A DNA stretch of 64,000 nucleotides, taken from Cephalopachus bancanus. Taxonomy: Eukaryota > Chordata > Mammalia > Primates > Tarsiidae. Made by a program: the position numbers and the translations under genes. Shown here one piece after another: positions 1 through 12,130 of this stretch (its first letter is position 1; each line of letters begins with the position of its first letter). The stretch is taken from the NCBI GenBank assembly GCA_027257055.1, contig JAPVLO010000402.1, positions 1,240,001 to 1,304,000 of the forward strand, written 5' to 3'. The notes under the pieces are model-generated. The model did no database searches, was not told where the DNA came from, and worked only from the letters and a program-made list of their open reading frames with translations.

Positions 1-3000
1 TTCTTTTTCATGGCTGCGTAGTATTCCATCGTGTATATGTACCACATTTTTTTAATCCAGTCCTCTTTTGATGGGCAGCATGGTTGTTTCCAGGTTCTTG
101 CTATTGTGAATAACGCTGCAATAAACATACGTGTACAGGTATCTTTTTTATAGAGTGATTTGTGTTCTTCAGGGTATATTCCCAGTAGGGGGATTGCAGA
201 GTCATAAGGAAGGTCAATATTTAGAGCTTTCAGGAATCGCCACACTGCTTTCCACAGAGGTTGCACTAGCTTACACTCCCACCAACAGTGTAGAAGTGTT
301 CCCCTTTTTTCACCACAGCCTCTCCAGCAGCTGTTATTTTTTGAGTTGTTGATAATTGCCATTCTGACTGGAGTTAGGTGATATCTCAGTGTGGTTTTGA
401 TTTGCATCTCCCTGATGATTAGTGAGGTTGAGCATTTCTTCATGTGTTTGTTGGCTGCTCGAATGTCTTCTTTTGTGAAGTGTCTGTTCATATCTTTTGC
501 CCATTTTATAATGGGGTTGCTTGTTTTCTTCTTTTCAGTATGTTTCAGTTCCTTGTAGATCCAGGATGTTAAGCCTTTGTCAGACCTAGAGTTTGCAAAT
601 ACTTTTTCCCAGTCTGTAGGCTGTCTCCCTACTCTTTTGATGGTTTCTTTGGCTTTGCAGAAGCTTGTCAGTTTAATAAGGTCCCATTTGTCTATCTTCT
701 CTCTTAAGTCCTGTGGGTTTCGGGTTTTGTACAGGAATTGGATGCCCGTTCCGATTTCCATGAGAGTATTTCCTTCCTTTTCTAATGTTCTTATGGTTTG
801 AGGTTTTACATTTAGGTCTCTGATCCATTTGGAGTTAATCTTTGTGCATGGGGATAGATAGGGGTCCTGTTTAAATCTTCTACATGTGGTCAACCAGTTT
901 TCCCAGCCCCATTTACTGAATAGGTTCTCCTCACCCCATTGGTAGGTGGTGGGGGCTTTGTCGAAGATGAGTTGGTTGAGGAATTGAGGTTTTGCTTCTG
1001 GAATCTCAATTCTGTTCCATTGATCTATATGCCTGTTCTTGTACCAATACCAAGCTGTTTTGATGATTGTAGCTTTATAGTAAAGTTTGAAGTCTGGTAT
1101 TGTGATACCACCTGCTTTTTTTTTTTTTGCTGAGGATTGTTCTGGCTATTCTTGGACGTTTGTGTTTCCATATGAATTCCTGTGTTGTTTTTTCTAGGTC
1201 AGAGAAGAATGTTATTGGTAATTTAATGGGTATTGCATTGAATTTGTAGATTGCCTTAGGTAAGATGGACATCTTCACAATGTTGATTCTTCCGATCCAT
1301 GAGCATGGGATATTTTTCCACTTGTTCATGTCAGCTTTGATTTCTTTGAGCAGTGTTTTGTAATTTGCATTGTAAAGGTCTTTCACGTCTCTGGTTAGGA
1401 AGATGCCAAGGTATTTCATTTTTTTTGTGGCTATTGTGAATGGAATTGTGTTTTTTATTTGGGTTTCTGTTTGTTTATTATTGGTGTAGAGAAATGCGAT
1501 TGTCTTTTGTACATTTATTTTGTATCCTGAGACTTTGCCAAAGGCCTTTATCAATGTAAGGAGGCCTTTAACAGATTCTCTTGGGTTTTCAAGGTACACC
1601 ATCATATCATCTGCATAGAGAGATAACTTGACTTCCTCTTTTCCTATTTGAATACCTCTGATTGCCTCGTCTTCTCTGATTGCTCTAGCCAGGACTTCCA
1701 ATACTATGTTGAACAGGAGGGGAGAGAGTGGGCATCCTTGTCTAGTTCCAGTTTTCGGGGGAATTGGTTCCAATTTTTGTCCATTTAGGAGTATGCAGGC
1801 TGTAGGTTTCTCGTAGATGGCTTTTATTATTTTGAGGTATGTTCCCCGTATGCCTAGATGTTCAAGGGTTTTTATCAAGAAGGGGTGCTGGATTTTATCA
1901 AAAGCTTTTTCTGCATCTAATGATATGATCATGGGGTTTTTTGTTTTGACATCTGTTGATGTATTTAATTACATTTATGGTTTTACGAATGTTGAACCAG
2001 CCTTGCATGCCAGGAATGAAGCCTACTTGGTCATGGTGAATGATTTTTGAGATGTATTGTTAAATCCTGTTTGCTAGGATTTTGTTGAGAATTTTAGCAT
2101 CTATGTTCATCAAAGATATTGGCCTGTAGTTCTCTTTCTTTGTTGGATCTTTACCTGGCTTGGGTATCAGTGTGATGTTGGCTTCATAAAATGATTTGGG
2201 GAGAGTTCCATCTTTTTCTATCGCCTGGAATACCTTCAGTAGGATTGGTATCAGCTCCTCCTTGAATGTCTTGTAGAATTCTGCTGGAAAGCCATCTGGA
2301 CCAGGGTTTTTTTTTGTAGGAAGTTTTCTTATTACGTAGTCGATTTCCTTGATTGTAATTGGTCTATTTAGGGACTCAATTTCTTCTTGTTCCAACCTAG
2401 GTAGATTGTGTGATGTCAGAAAGTCCTCCATTTCCTTGTGGTTTTCAAGTTTGTTTCCATACAAGTGTACATAGTAGTCTCTAATGATCTTTTGTATTTC
2501 TTCAGGGTCAGATGTGACTTCATCTTTTGTGTTTCTGATTATGCTTATTTGTTTTTTTTCTCGTTTTTTCTTGGTCAGTCTAGCTAGGGGACCATCGATC
2601 TTGTTTATTCTTTCGAAGAACCAGCTTTTTGTTTCATTGATTTTTTCAATTATCTTTTTATCTTCTATGTCCTGGATTTGGGCTTTTATTTTGGTGATCT
2701 GGATTCTTCTGCTGAAATTAGGGTTTTTGTGGTCTTGCTTTTCCAGCTTCTTTAGGTGGCTTGTTAGATTGTGAATTTCTGTTCCTTCCATTTTCTTCAT
2801 GTGTGTTTGTAGGGATATAAATTCCCCTCTTACTACAGCTTTCAGGGCATCCCAGAGATTTTGGTAAGATATTTCTTCATTTTTATTTGTTTCCAGGTAT
2901 CTTTTGATCCCTGTTTTGATTTCGTCATTGACCCAGGAGTTGTTTAGCATCATGCTGTTTAGTGTCCATATCTTTGTGGGTTTTGGGGGGACTTTGTTGG

Positions 3001-3715
3001 TGTCAATATTTATTTTTATTCCACTGTGGTCCGAGAAGGTGTTTGGTAGAATTTCGGTCCTTTTAAATTTGCTTATACTTGATTTATGGCCGAGTATGTG
3101 GTCGATCTTAGAATATGTTCCATGTGGTGATGAGTAAAATGTGTATTCTGTGGTCTTTGGATGGAGTGTTCTGTAAGTATCAATTAAGTCCATTTGGTCC
3201 AAGGTCACATTGAGGTTCCGGATCTCCTTGCTGATTTTTTGTCCTGTTGATCTGTCTAGGGTTGTGAGTGGGGTATTAAAGTCCCCAGTTATGATAGTGG
3301 TAGAGTCAATATCTTTCTTTAGTTTTCCAAGAAGTTGCTTTAAGAAGGTTGGTGCACCTATGTTGGGTGCATATATGTTTAGGATAGATATTTCTTGTTG
3401 ATGGATTGAACCTTTTATCATTATGTAGTGACCTTCTGTATCTTTTTTGATTTTTAATAGTTTGAAGGATATTTTGTCTGAAATTAAGATGGCTACTCCT
3501 CCTTTCTTTTGGATTCCGTTCGCCTGAAAGACTGTTTCCCATCCTCTTACCTTGAGTCTGTGGGTGTCCTTTCTACTGAGGTGAGTCTCTTGAAGGCAAT
3601 AGATTGTTGCCTGATGATATTTTATCCATTTTGCCAATCTATGTCTTTTCAGTGGTGCATTTAGTCCATTCACATTTAGGCTAATAATTGAAATGCAAGA
3701 GTTGATCCCTGTCAT
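1..3715 (-). pseudogene. L1 ORF2 (endonuclease/reverse transcriptase), lightly broken, partial
   Basis: ORF2p nicks target DNA and reverse-transcribes its own mRNA at the nick. From the Met at 3715 the first 551 residues are open and form an APE-like endonuclease with the expected catalytic residues visible: N14, E43, D145, N147, D205, D229, H230 (motifs QETHL, GDFN, SDHSGI). A TAA at 2062-2060 replaces a Gln codon. A one-base gain near 1935-1942 (A6C4 stretch) shifts frame into the reverse transcriptase core, where YADD lies at 1617-1606. A second one-base gain in an A13 run (T at 1116-1128) shifts frame again. From about 1115 to position 1 I read codon by codon and found no stop through the C-terminal domain ([17 protein letters not shown]). 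Three lesions therefore separate the copy from an open frame. Confidence 0.93.
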
Positions 3716-3787
3716 AAGGTTCTTATAGAGTTGTTACTGTTTATTTGTTGTCTTTCTTTGGGTTTTGGAGTTGGTTCAGGTGTGTTT

Positions 3788-4754
3788 TTAATCTTTTGCC
3801 TGTACTCTTGTGAAGAATGCTGATGTTCTTTTTTCTTTTTCTTCTGTGTTCAGCACTTTCTTGAGTGTTTCTTGTAGCGGTGGTCTGGTGGCAGCGTAGG
3901 TTCTTAGGGATTGGATGTCTGGAAAAGATTTTAATTCTCCCTCACTAATGAAGCTTAGTTTAGCTGGGTAGGTTATTCTTGGTTGAAATTGTTTCTCTTT
4001 TAGTACTTTGAAGATAGGGCTCCAGGCTCTCCTGGCCTGAAGGGTTTCTGTGGATAAATCTGCTGCTATTCGGATTGGTTTTCCCTGGTAGGTAGTCTGG
4101 CCTTTTTCTCTTGCTGCCTTTAGGATTTTTCCTTTCATAGCTACTTTGTTTAGGCGAATTATTATGTGTCTGGGAGTTGGTCTTCTCGTTTGTTGTCTTG
4201 CAGGGGTTCTCTGAATCTCTTGTGTTTGAATTTTTTCATCTTTACTGAGATGAGGGGAAATTTTCTTGAATGATTTCATGGAATGTTTGTTCCAGTGTGG
4301 CTTCTGTTTCTCTTTCTGCCTCAGGAAGCCCAATTATTCTTAGGTTTGGTCTCTTGAAGTGATCATTCATCTCTTGCAGGTTTTGTTCTGTCTTTTTGAG
4401 CTTCTTTTCTATGCTTTTGACAGTTTGGGTTAGTTCTGTGTTTTGGTCTTCGAGCTCTGATATTCTTTCTTCTGCTTGGCTGATTCTGCTTTCCATGCTT
4501 ATTAGTCTGTTGTTCATTTCCATCACAGTATTCTTTACTGCTGTCATTTCTGACAACAGCTCCTTCCTATTTTCCTCTTGTCTCTCCTCAATTTTTTTAA
4601 TTCTCTCCATTAATGTTTTGATGTCTGGGTTTGTTGCATGTAGCCAGTCATTCTGGGGAGTCTTCATTGTCTGTGTTCCAGAATCTGTTTTCTCATTGTC
4701 TGATCTCCCAGGGGTCTGTGTAAGCCCTATATTCTTCTTTTGGTTTTTCTTCAT
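3788..4754 (-). pseudogene. L1 ORF1 (RNA-binding chaperone) with one frameshift
   Basis: ORF1p is a trimeric RNA-binding protein that coats L1 RNA. The N-terminal 170 residues are open from the Met at 4754. Residues about 45-130 are rich in E, K, L and I in heptad spacing, as in the family's coiled coil, followed by the start of the RRM (LRIIGLPEAERE). The frame then breaks: a CCCC run at 4258-4255 appears to be one C too long, giving a premature stop. The C-terminal part resumes in the next frame (to 3788) with the conserved PRHIIIRL and AREKG segments of the RRM and C-terminal domain. Total length if continuous would be near 320 residues, usual for mammalian ORF1p. The final codons overlap nothing; about 70 bp separate ORF1 from the ORF2 Met. 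Confidence 0.92.
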
Positions 4755-6008
4755 TTGTGCGGTTTTTCCACTTCCCTACTTCTTCCTTCCCTCCACGTCA
4801 CCGTCTTCTTTAATTTTGTTTTTCAGGGGTAAAGGGACTGGTTTTACTTCTGTTCATTCAATCTCCCATTCTTTATGTATGTCGTCTTACTTTGTTCAAT
4901 TTTGAAGTTGCACTGTAGGTTGGAGGTGGTCCTTTTTGCAGTTTTGAGATGTATTTAAGGGGAGAGCTGTGATTCAAAATCTGTCTGCAGGTCCTGCTGT
5001 TTGCTGACAGGCGTGTGGATAATGTGGAACCCACTTCCCACTGCCCTGGAGTCTGTCCGTGCAGTGGGGCTGTAGGTTTACTCCCTGTAATAAAATGTGG
5101 TTAGCAGGGGGGAGAGAATGGAGCAGATAGTGGGTTGAAGAGGGGAGTGGAGAGATAGAGAAATAAGGGAGGAAACTAACGAGTGTGCCAACAAATAGAG
5201 AGAGAGGTCTATACTAAAACAGCTAAAAATGATGGACCACAGCTACGGTCAAACCAACTCTCATACAACCACAAATAAAACATATTGTGATGCTAACATA
5301 CCGGCTATCCAACCACCTTATTGGTGTGTTGTTCCTCTATACAAAGACATGTTTTACAGACAGAAGAAAAGAGAAGAAAAGGAAAAGGAAAAGAGAAAAA
5401 AGGGGAACAATACTGTAGGAATAGAATTAAGTCATTAAACTAATAGAATCAATGAAGCACACTCTGAGACCTTTCGTTTAAGTCCAATGTCCTTTCAGGT
5501 CTGATTTGTAGTTTTCTTTTCAAGCCGGTGAATTAGTTTGCAGTTAGAGTCAATTGCCCCTGATATGTTGTGAAGGACAGCTCAGGTCAGCTTTCCTTCA
5601 GCAGTTTGGTCTATGTCTTTATCAGGCTTATTTCTCCCGTTTCGGTGTTGTTACCTTGAGTCGCCAGCAGGTGGTGCTATCTCATCTGCTCGCCCCAGAG
5701 GGGGTGGGGCCGGACAGGAACAAGATGGCTGCCTGCCTCCGAACAGGCAACAGAAGCCCCACGCGAGCCAGCAGCACAATCTCAGACACAGGAGATTTGG
5801 CAGAAATCCCTGCAGATCTTCCTTGAAGCCGATTTGTGTGGATCTCCTCTCAGGCCAGGTTGTGATGAGCTGCACGGGCCGAGCGCCGGGGCGCCGGGAG
5901 CGCCGGGCGCGGGAGGCGGGAGCGCCGGGAGGCGGGAGCGCCGGGAGGCGGGAGCGCCGGGAGGCGGGAGCGCCGGGGTGGGAGGCGGGAGCGCCGGGGC
6001 GGGAGGCC
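4755..6008 (-). promoter_or_regulatory. L1 5'UTR and internal promoter region
   Basis: About 1.25 kb upstream of the ORF1 Met, becoming GC- and CpG-rich toward the 5' end (about 5640-6008). L1 5'UTRs carry an internal RNA polymerase II promoter; that is family knowledge, not something shown here. Visible candidates are GC-box-like GGGGCGGGAG and GGGGTGGGAGG elements at the outer end. A CAAGATGGC motif (YY1-like) at about 5720-5730 lies on the strand opposite to L1 transcription. The part near ORF1 (4900-5450) is AT-rich. Confidence 0.7.
5911..5995. repeat. GC-rich 16-bp tandem repeat at L1 5' end
   Basis: Four identical copies of GGGAGGCGGGAGCGCC run head to tail at 5911-5974. A fifth variant copy (5975-5995) is extended by a GGGGT insertion. 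Related partial units (GGGAGCGCCGGG) continue to the left as far as about 5880. The array is the outermost part of the minus-strand L1 and is the only strong CpG cluster in the window. Confidence 0.95.
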
Positions 6009-9000
6009 TATCTCATCCTTCTTAATTCAAGCCTTCGGCCTTTGATATCACTGTTGAATGACTAGTTTATCCTTACAGGTCTTTAGCCTCCACCCTCAAC
6101 CTTGTCTTGGTGCCGTTTGGATATCCACAGAGTCAGGGGACACCTTCACTAAGGAACGAACCTACACCTATCCTCTGACTCTGGCCCACTAAGGAAGATG
6201 TCTTACCACCACTCTATGCAACCTACTAAAGAAGCTTGTTATTGCAGCCTGCTCTGGGTCCCTAAGTTGTGTCATGAATGTTAGAAGGAAAGTGTTAATG
6301 GACCCCTTTAAATATAAGGTGGTATTTTACTCTTTGGGCTCCAGAGGTATGCCATTTAGGACCAAAGTCTTCATAAACCTTCGTGAATATGGTTTAAAGT
6401 CAACCCATTTTGTCAGGTTGAGAATGTGGGGTGGCAGCAAGTTTCAATGAATCTCCTCCTTTCTTATCTATCTTTAGTACTCTCCTTATATACCTCAAAT
6501 TGCTAAACAATTGTTTAGCAGTGCAAAAATAACCATTTACCTTGAGCTTAGTTGGGACACCTGAAACTCTAGGACGGGCACCCCGCCTTCTCTGGTATGA
6601 AGACGAAGGAGTTCAGTTTAGTTGCAGAAAATAATTTACATAGAATATAGAGATATCAACCTACCATCATACTGGAGAGGCAGAGACAAAGGCTTTAAAC
6701 CATCTTTTATTCTTTCAGTTATTTATTTCGTAGTAGAAATTAAAACTTAGGAGTATTCCAAGCAATAATACCTTTTAGCAAAAAGTTAGTCATGAGTATG
6801 CAACCATAGGAATGCAATGAAATACTAATAAGAAACTCAAAATAACAAAAACCTATGACTAAATTCTGGCATTCATTTATTTAGTACACACTCAATGAGT
6901 GCTTAATATGTGGCCAAGTACCAAATGATTAAGAAATGTTGTGTTTTTGCTTTCACAGAGCTCTTTCTGGAAGCAACTATGTGGCAAGTATTTAGTAGGA
7001 GAAGATCACTCTACTAGGGACATGAACAGGTAATACAAACAACAATAGTTTCTAACACCAAGAAATAGTTGCTTGACTTATTATTTGACACACACTGTAC
7101 CAGATCTTCTGGTGTACAAAAAGCGAATTAGCTATGGTCCCTGCCCATGAAGATGGCATAATATAAAATAGGAAGACATACTTTTAAGGCTGGAGTGGGT
7201 GTCAGGTTTTTTGACTGAACCCAAGCATAGTTAATAGGTCTTTTACAACAAAATAAAAATAAATCGGAAGTCTAAAATCTATTATTGTATAAACTTAAAC
7301 ACTTTCTCAAATTTTTTTCCTGTGAGTGGTTTTGAAGCAAAAACAAATGCACCAAAGTAAGGTAGAAAATGTCAGGTTGATAAGTGACAGTCTGAAAAAG
7401 GCCCTCAATGCTTCTTTTATAATCAATCACTGACAACATGAAACAAGCATAGGGCTGTCTTTTAAAGTAGCAATAATTTAACTGAAAATGATCACTTAAG
7501 GAAGACAAAGTTTACTGGGCCCCAAAGTGGCTATCCATGCTAGATGAACTATCTCCGAATGAAATCTATAATGGCAAAAGATAAAATAGAATTGATATAT
7601 AAAATCCACAGTCACATGAATCTTCATCTGATCCAAAGACAAAGAACAGACACTTTTACAGCACTCTAAATCATTTAAATATCACCTCGGAAGGATGTAA
7701 AGGACCAACAATTCTTTACAACTGTGAAAACAGGGTTATTTAAGAAAAAATGTTTAAAAGAGGTTGTGTACTTAATATTAGCCATTAAAGCATTAAGTTG
7801 AAATGTCACTAAAAGTTAATAAAAACCGTATGAAAGGAGTATAAAATTAATATAAAGAACTACATATGTAAAGATGGCATTATTCTTATGATTATCATTT
7901 ATTTTGTCAGAAATATAGAAAATTTAAAAATGCCTTCAATGTATTAGCTTAAGCTGTTTTTAAAACTTAAAGGAAGAAGCACAGAATTATTCAATATTAT
8001 TGTAAAAATAAAAGTAATTCAATCCAATTATTTTTTAAACCATTAAACAGTCAGTATTGGTAGACTAATAGGAAGTTTATAATGATGTTAGTAAAGTCAG
8101 ATACCCAGTCAATTTATATTGACTTCATAAGGCACAAACTCTGCTCATGTCTCTTCAGCATTTCTCAGATATATCACAAAAAGAAGCTTTTATGGGTAGC
8201 GTGGGCTTCAAGTCAAGAACTGAGATAAATATGCTCAAGACTATTACTAGTATTTCCCAATCAAATAATATTTCTATGAAAAATGTAAAGATTATTTGAT
8301 GGGTGAAAACTCAAATATATAAAAGCAGTGTAAGAGGCATATGTCTAAGTCTAAATCTCTAAGTATGTTTGAAAATGTATAATTCATAATATTTAAGTCT
8401 ATTTTTTCATAATAGATATTTATAATTCTAAAACAAAGTCATGTTTCAGATTACTTTGTCACAGTTGCAAAGCCACCTCTGCAGTGCACTGGGGACTAAT
8501 TATAGAGATGTGCACAAAAGTATCAGGGTTCTATGTGGTCCCATGAAAGGCCCTATTATCCTTGGGTCTTGCCCTACCACATGAAACAAAGGCGATGGTG
8601 AAGCACTGGCCAGCGCATGATGCGAAGCGTCCTATGGGTCAGTTGGGAAAACATGCCTGAGCAGTACCACTCACCAACCTTAAAAAATGCATATGGCAGC
8701 ATAGATAGATAGATAAGTGCTATACCTACTTCATCATCAAACCATGAAAGGCACATACATCTTCAATGCAAAGGGTTAGACAGTAAACGTTTGCTACCCC
8801 TATGAACACACTATGCTAACTACTTCATATGCATAATTTCATTTATTTAAATTAAATTAAATTAATAAGCCTTGTCTCTTCCTAACTCTGCTTTATCAAA
8901 TAATCTCTATCCTTTTACGTTCTACAATGGCAAATGCCTGATTCATGGTTAGATATCACATTGTTGAATATTTTCTAAAAATAACTTATGACTTGTTTAG

Positions 9001-9423
9001 AAGGATGGTTCAGACAGCACCCAACTGTCTCTTTGGACAGCTTAAGGGTTTTATATAGTGTATGAAAAACAAGATGTACCCTTTTAACAAAAGAGAGCCT
9101 TAAAAACTCAAAATCAGTCAGAATCCTAGAACAGCCTCAGTGACATGAAAAACCCTCCGAATCATAATAATGCCTCCCTCATTAGCTGTCAGAACATCAC
9201 CAAGTGTCATATGAGAGAATTTAAAAAAAAAAAAGAATGATGTGGAAGCACAGCATCATTACAAAGTATTTTAATAAAATTACTTATTCTGATTTTTTTT
9301 TAATCATGCAAAAGTCAAAATTTCTTTCACTTCACACAAAGAAAAAAACAATCAAGATTCTTTTTTAAGTTTTCTTTTTTTTTTTTTTTTTTTTGCCTTG
9401 CTGAGATCTGTAGAGGAAATGTC
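6009..9423. other. No gene seen; AT-rich non-coding DNA
   Basis: I find no coding frame longer than chance and no young repeat. A short (TAGA)n tract lies near 8702, a MIR-like phrase near 8811-8850 is too short to call, and a T20 run is at 9375-9394. The segment 6009-6600 is less AT-rich but matches no family I recognise. Confidence 0.6.
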
Positions 9424-9545
9424 TTGGGAGAGAGAGAGAGAAGGAAGGAAGTGAAGAGAAGAGAGGGAGATGGAAAGGGACAGGAGGAAGAGGGAAAGTG
9501 GGAGGAGGAGGGGGAAGAGAAGCGGGAAGAGACAAGGGGGAGGAA
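9424..9545. repeat. GA-rich purine tract
   Basis: Almost pure purine on the plus strand (GAGAGAGA, GGAAGGAAG, GAGGAGGAGG), immediately right of the T20 run at 9375-9394. The serine/proline-rich reading frames across it are low-complexity artefacts. Confidence 0.9.
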
Positions 9546-10762
9546 AACGAGCATTCCTGTCTGACTTCATATCCTGTATGAAAAAGCACAGGAATTCTTG
9601 GTCAAAGGGAACAGAAAGCTTTACCTGGTAGCTCCTAACATTTCTGCCAACAAATTTCCCCACGACAAATGGAAAACAGAAAATAAAATATAACTGAAAA
9701 GTACTGCTCAATCAAGATTTGTATATATAACATTTGTATATGTAACATTTCTTAATAGAACTGCACTACCATTTAGAGTTTTACAATAAGGGAAGGTTTT
9801 CCAAACCTGCTTCTTGCTGATATGGAATGTATTATAAACTTTTCAGGATGTTTGTCTTATTCATGGAGAACATGTCAGTTTCAGTCTATAACACAGGGAT
9901 CATCATAGTTAGTTGCCAGCCCAAGATTGCTAATGGCTGTCTACAGCAGTGGGGAAAGTCATCTTAGTGGGAGGAAAAGAAACTCACCCAATTCTGTTTT
10001 GAAGCTGAGTTTTAAACATTTAAGAACTGAAGACAGAGGTCACAGTTAAAAATGAAGATGTGCTTGTGGAGTTGCAAAGTTGGCTCGTGGGGTTTTTTAA
10101 ACCTTCCTTGCTGTGACATGAAAATAGAATAGGGCTGATGAAAATGTATATCAGGCTTGTCTTAAGTGCATCTTAAAGAACTCCTGGGCCCATTTAAAAA
10201 CTGTATTTGAATAATTTCTTCATATTTTAATACACAGCTATGACAAATTTCATTAGATTCTTCATATTTTTTGTATGCATTCATTATTCATGCACAATAA
10301 TATCGTTTTGAAAGTCTGTCAGTTCTAAAGAAAGGTTATACTTCCTTTTATTGAAAAAATGCATATAAATGTGTATATATATTTATTCACATTATTTTTT
10401 ATTGTCTGTTCAGTTTACTATTGATCTCAATAAAGACATAATTTAATAATTTAGCATTATTTTATCCATTGTTACCAAATACAATTTATAAGTTCTCTTT
10501 TAATTTTAGTGGTCTAATTAAATATGACGACAGTTATGAGGTATCTCAACTTATTTTCAGAAATTAAAACAATTTAGCTAGTTGTTTTTTTTTTTGATCA
10601 TGAAAATTCAGAATATTTGCCCTGTACTCATCCACCCAAATTTACTGAAGAGAAATCACTGGCATTCTACATATACCTTCCAATAAATGTTAGACTCTAT
10701 GTTAAATTTTTTCTAAGGCATTTAGGCATGTCTATATTCGTTCTCAGGGGAAGAAAATGCTG

Positions 10763-10791
10763 AAGAAAAGAAAGAAAGAAAGAAAGAAAAA
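10763..10791. repeat. (GAAA)n microsatellite
   Basis: About seven tandem tetranucleotides of the GAAA type. Confidence 0.85.
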
Positions 10792-11559
10792 CATAAAAAG
10801 TAAGAATTTTGAAAGACATAGAATCCAGCATAGATATTTCTCTCCTTTGTTGGTTTGAAAGTAATGCTTTCTTAGTGGTCTCTTTAGTTACAATTACAAT
10901 GTGCATGCTTAATCTACTAGTGTAATCTACACAACAATATTTTTATCTTCCTTCTTCTAAATACAAAAACATTTGAAAATTTAACTCCTTGTGGCAGTCA
11001 TAGAAATATGTTTCTCAGATACCCCGCATTGGAAAGCATAACCCCAACTACTACCTTTCTGGATTCTCCACCAATTCCGTATCAAGCATACATTTCTCCT
11101 AGGCCATTCCCACACTGTCTCCAGACCAACCACAATGAGGGTTGTAGTGCCAGTCACTCCTGCCCAATGTAAGATTTCCTAGAAGACAACTTTTGTGTGA
11201 GAACTTCCCATAGACCTGGTTGAGCCCATTCTTAGCAGCAGTCTGATATTCTTCTTACTCAGCATTCCGTCTTCCTCTTTTCTTTCACATGTGTCAGAAC
11301 TGTTGGAATCTGAAGGTTCTCCCCACCTGCTCTGATCACTCTACTTGATCCTTCACGAAAATTTATCTCAGTCAATTTCTTGCACATCTAATTCCACTTG
11401 ATATCTGTGCCCTGAGGTCCTAAACTACTACAATTCACTTATTTACTTTATGACATATGATGTTGTTGTTCAAGATACTATTTCTCTCTTTATTCAATCC
11501 ATGAGACATTGCTACTCCTTTATACAACCAAGATACATCTGGACAAAACCAATATTTAC

Positions 11560-12130
11560 TGTTGTTTTTTTTTTTTACTTCATTTATTTTGCATCTCAGT
11601 TCTTCTATCTGAAATAATTGTTTTTCTGGAAGGATTTTCTTGTGGGATTCATTAGAATGTTTTAGTTTTGTACTGAAATTATGAATTGTTTTAAAACTCA
11701 TTATATTTGGATTAAACCCTATATCTTGTAAACTTTTTATATTTTATATTGCCTCACTAGGTAATTCTGATAAATTTCTTCTGATTTACCTTCCAGCTTA
11801 TAAATTTTCTTTTTAGGTATACCAAAATGACTGATATATTTAACCATTTTGTTGTTAATGTTAGCTTTATTTTGTATTTCTAAAGTTTTACTTTTAACAG
11901 ATCTAACTTTTTCTTGTTAGTATTTCCAAGTTTTTTAAAATATAGTGAAAATATTTGTTGTATCTTTTTTCTCACTGATATTTCCAAATTTGTTTTTAGT
12001 TGTTTTTAATGTAGTGATAATATTTATCTGTTTTTGATACTTCCAAAATTTGAAGTCTTTTGGGTCTACTCTAATTTTTTGCTCCTATTATTTCTCACAC
12101 AGTTATTTGCTTCCTTGGGAATTAACAGCA
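11560..12130 (-). mobile_element. Possible ancient L1M ORF1-region relic
   Basis: The plus strand is T-rich with phrases typical of reverse-complemented old L1 ORF1 coiled-coil sequence (for example around GATATTTCCAAATTTG). No frame survives. The call rests on texture and short phrases only. Confidence 0.3.

Larger units (their letters stand above)
1..6008 (-). mobile_element. Young near-full-length L1 LINE, 3' end cut by window edge
   Basis: This is a non-LTR retrotransposon read on the minus strand: 5'UTR (6008-4755), ORF1 (4754-3788), a short spacer, and ORF2 (3715 to the window edge). The frame at position 1 is still about 30 codons short of the usual ORF2 end, judging from the plus-strand copy at 31211-33982. 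The 3'UTR, A-tail and downstream target duplication therefore lie outside, and no TSD can be tested. Only four disabling changes are visible across about 4.75 kb, three of them consistent with single-base gains beside homopolymers, so this is by far the youngest L1 here. The 5' end is taken where the GC-rich array stops at about 6008 and AT-rich flank begins. Confidence 0.95.

Noticed and set aside
4396..4905. 169-codon plus-strand frame
   Set aside because: Antisense shadow of L1 ORF1.
5554..6065. Overlapping GC-rich plus-strand frames (90, 150 and 63 codons)
   Set aside because: They lie antisense in the L1 5'UTR and consist largely of the 16-bp tandem repeat translated as Arg/Gly/Ala strings.
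8811..8850. MIR-like phrase
   Set aside because: About 40 bp of weak similarity, too short to support.
9327..9711. Ser/Pro-rich minus-strand frames
   Set aside because: Translation of the GA-rich simple repeat.
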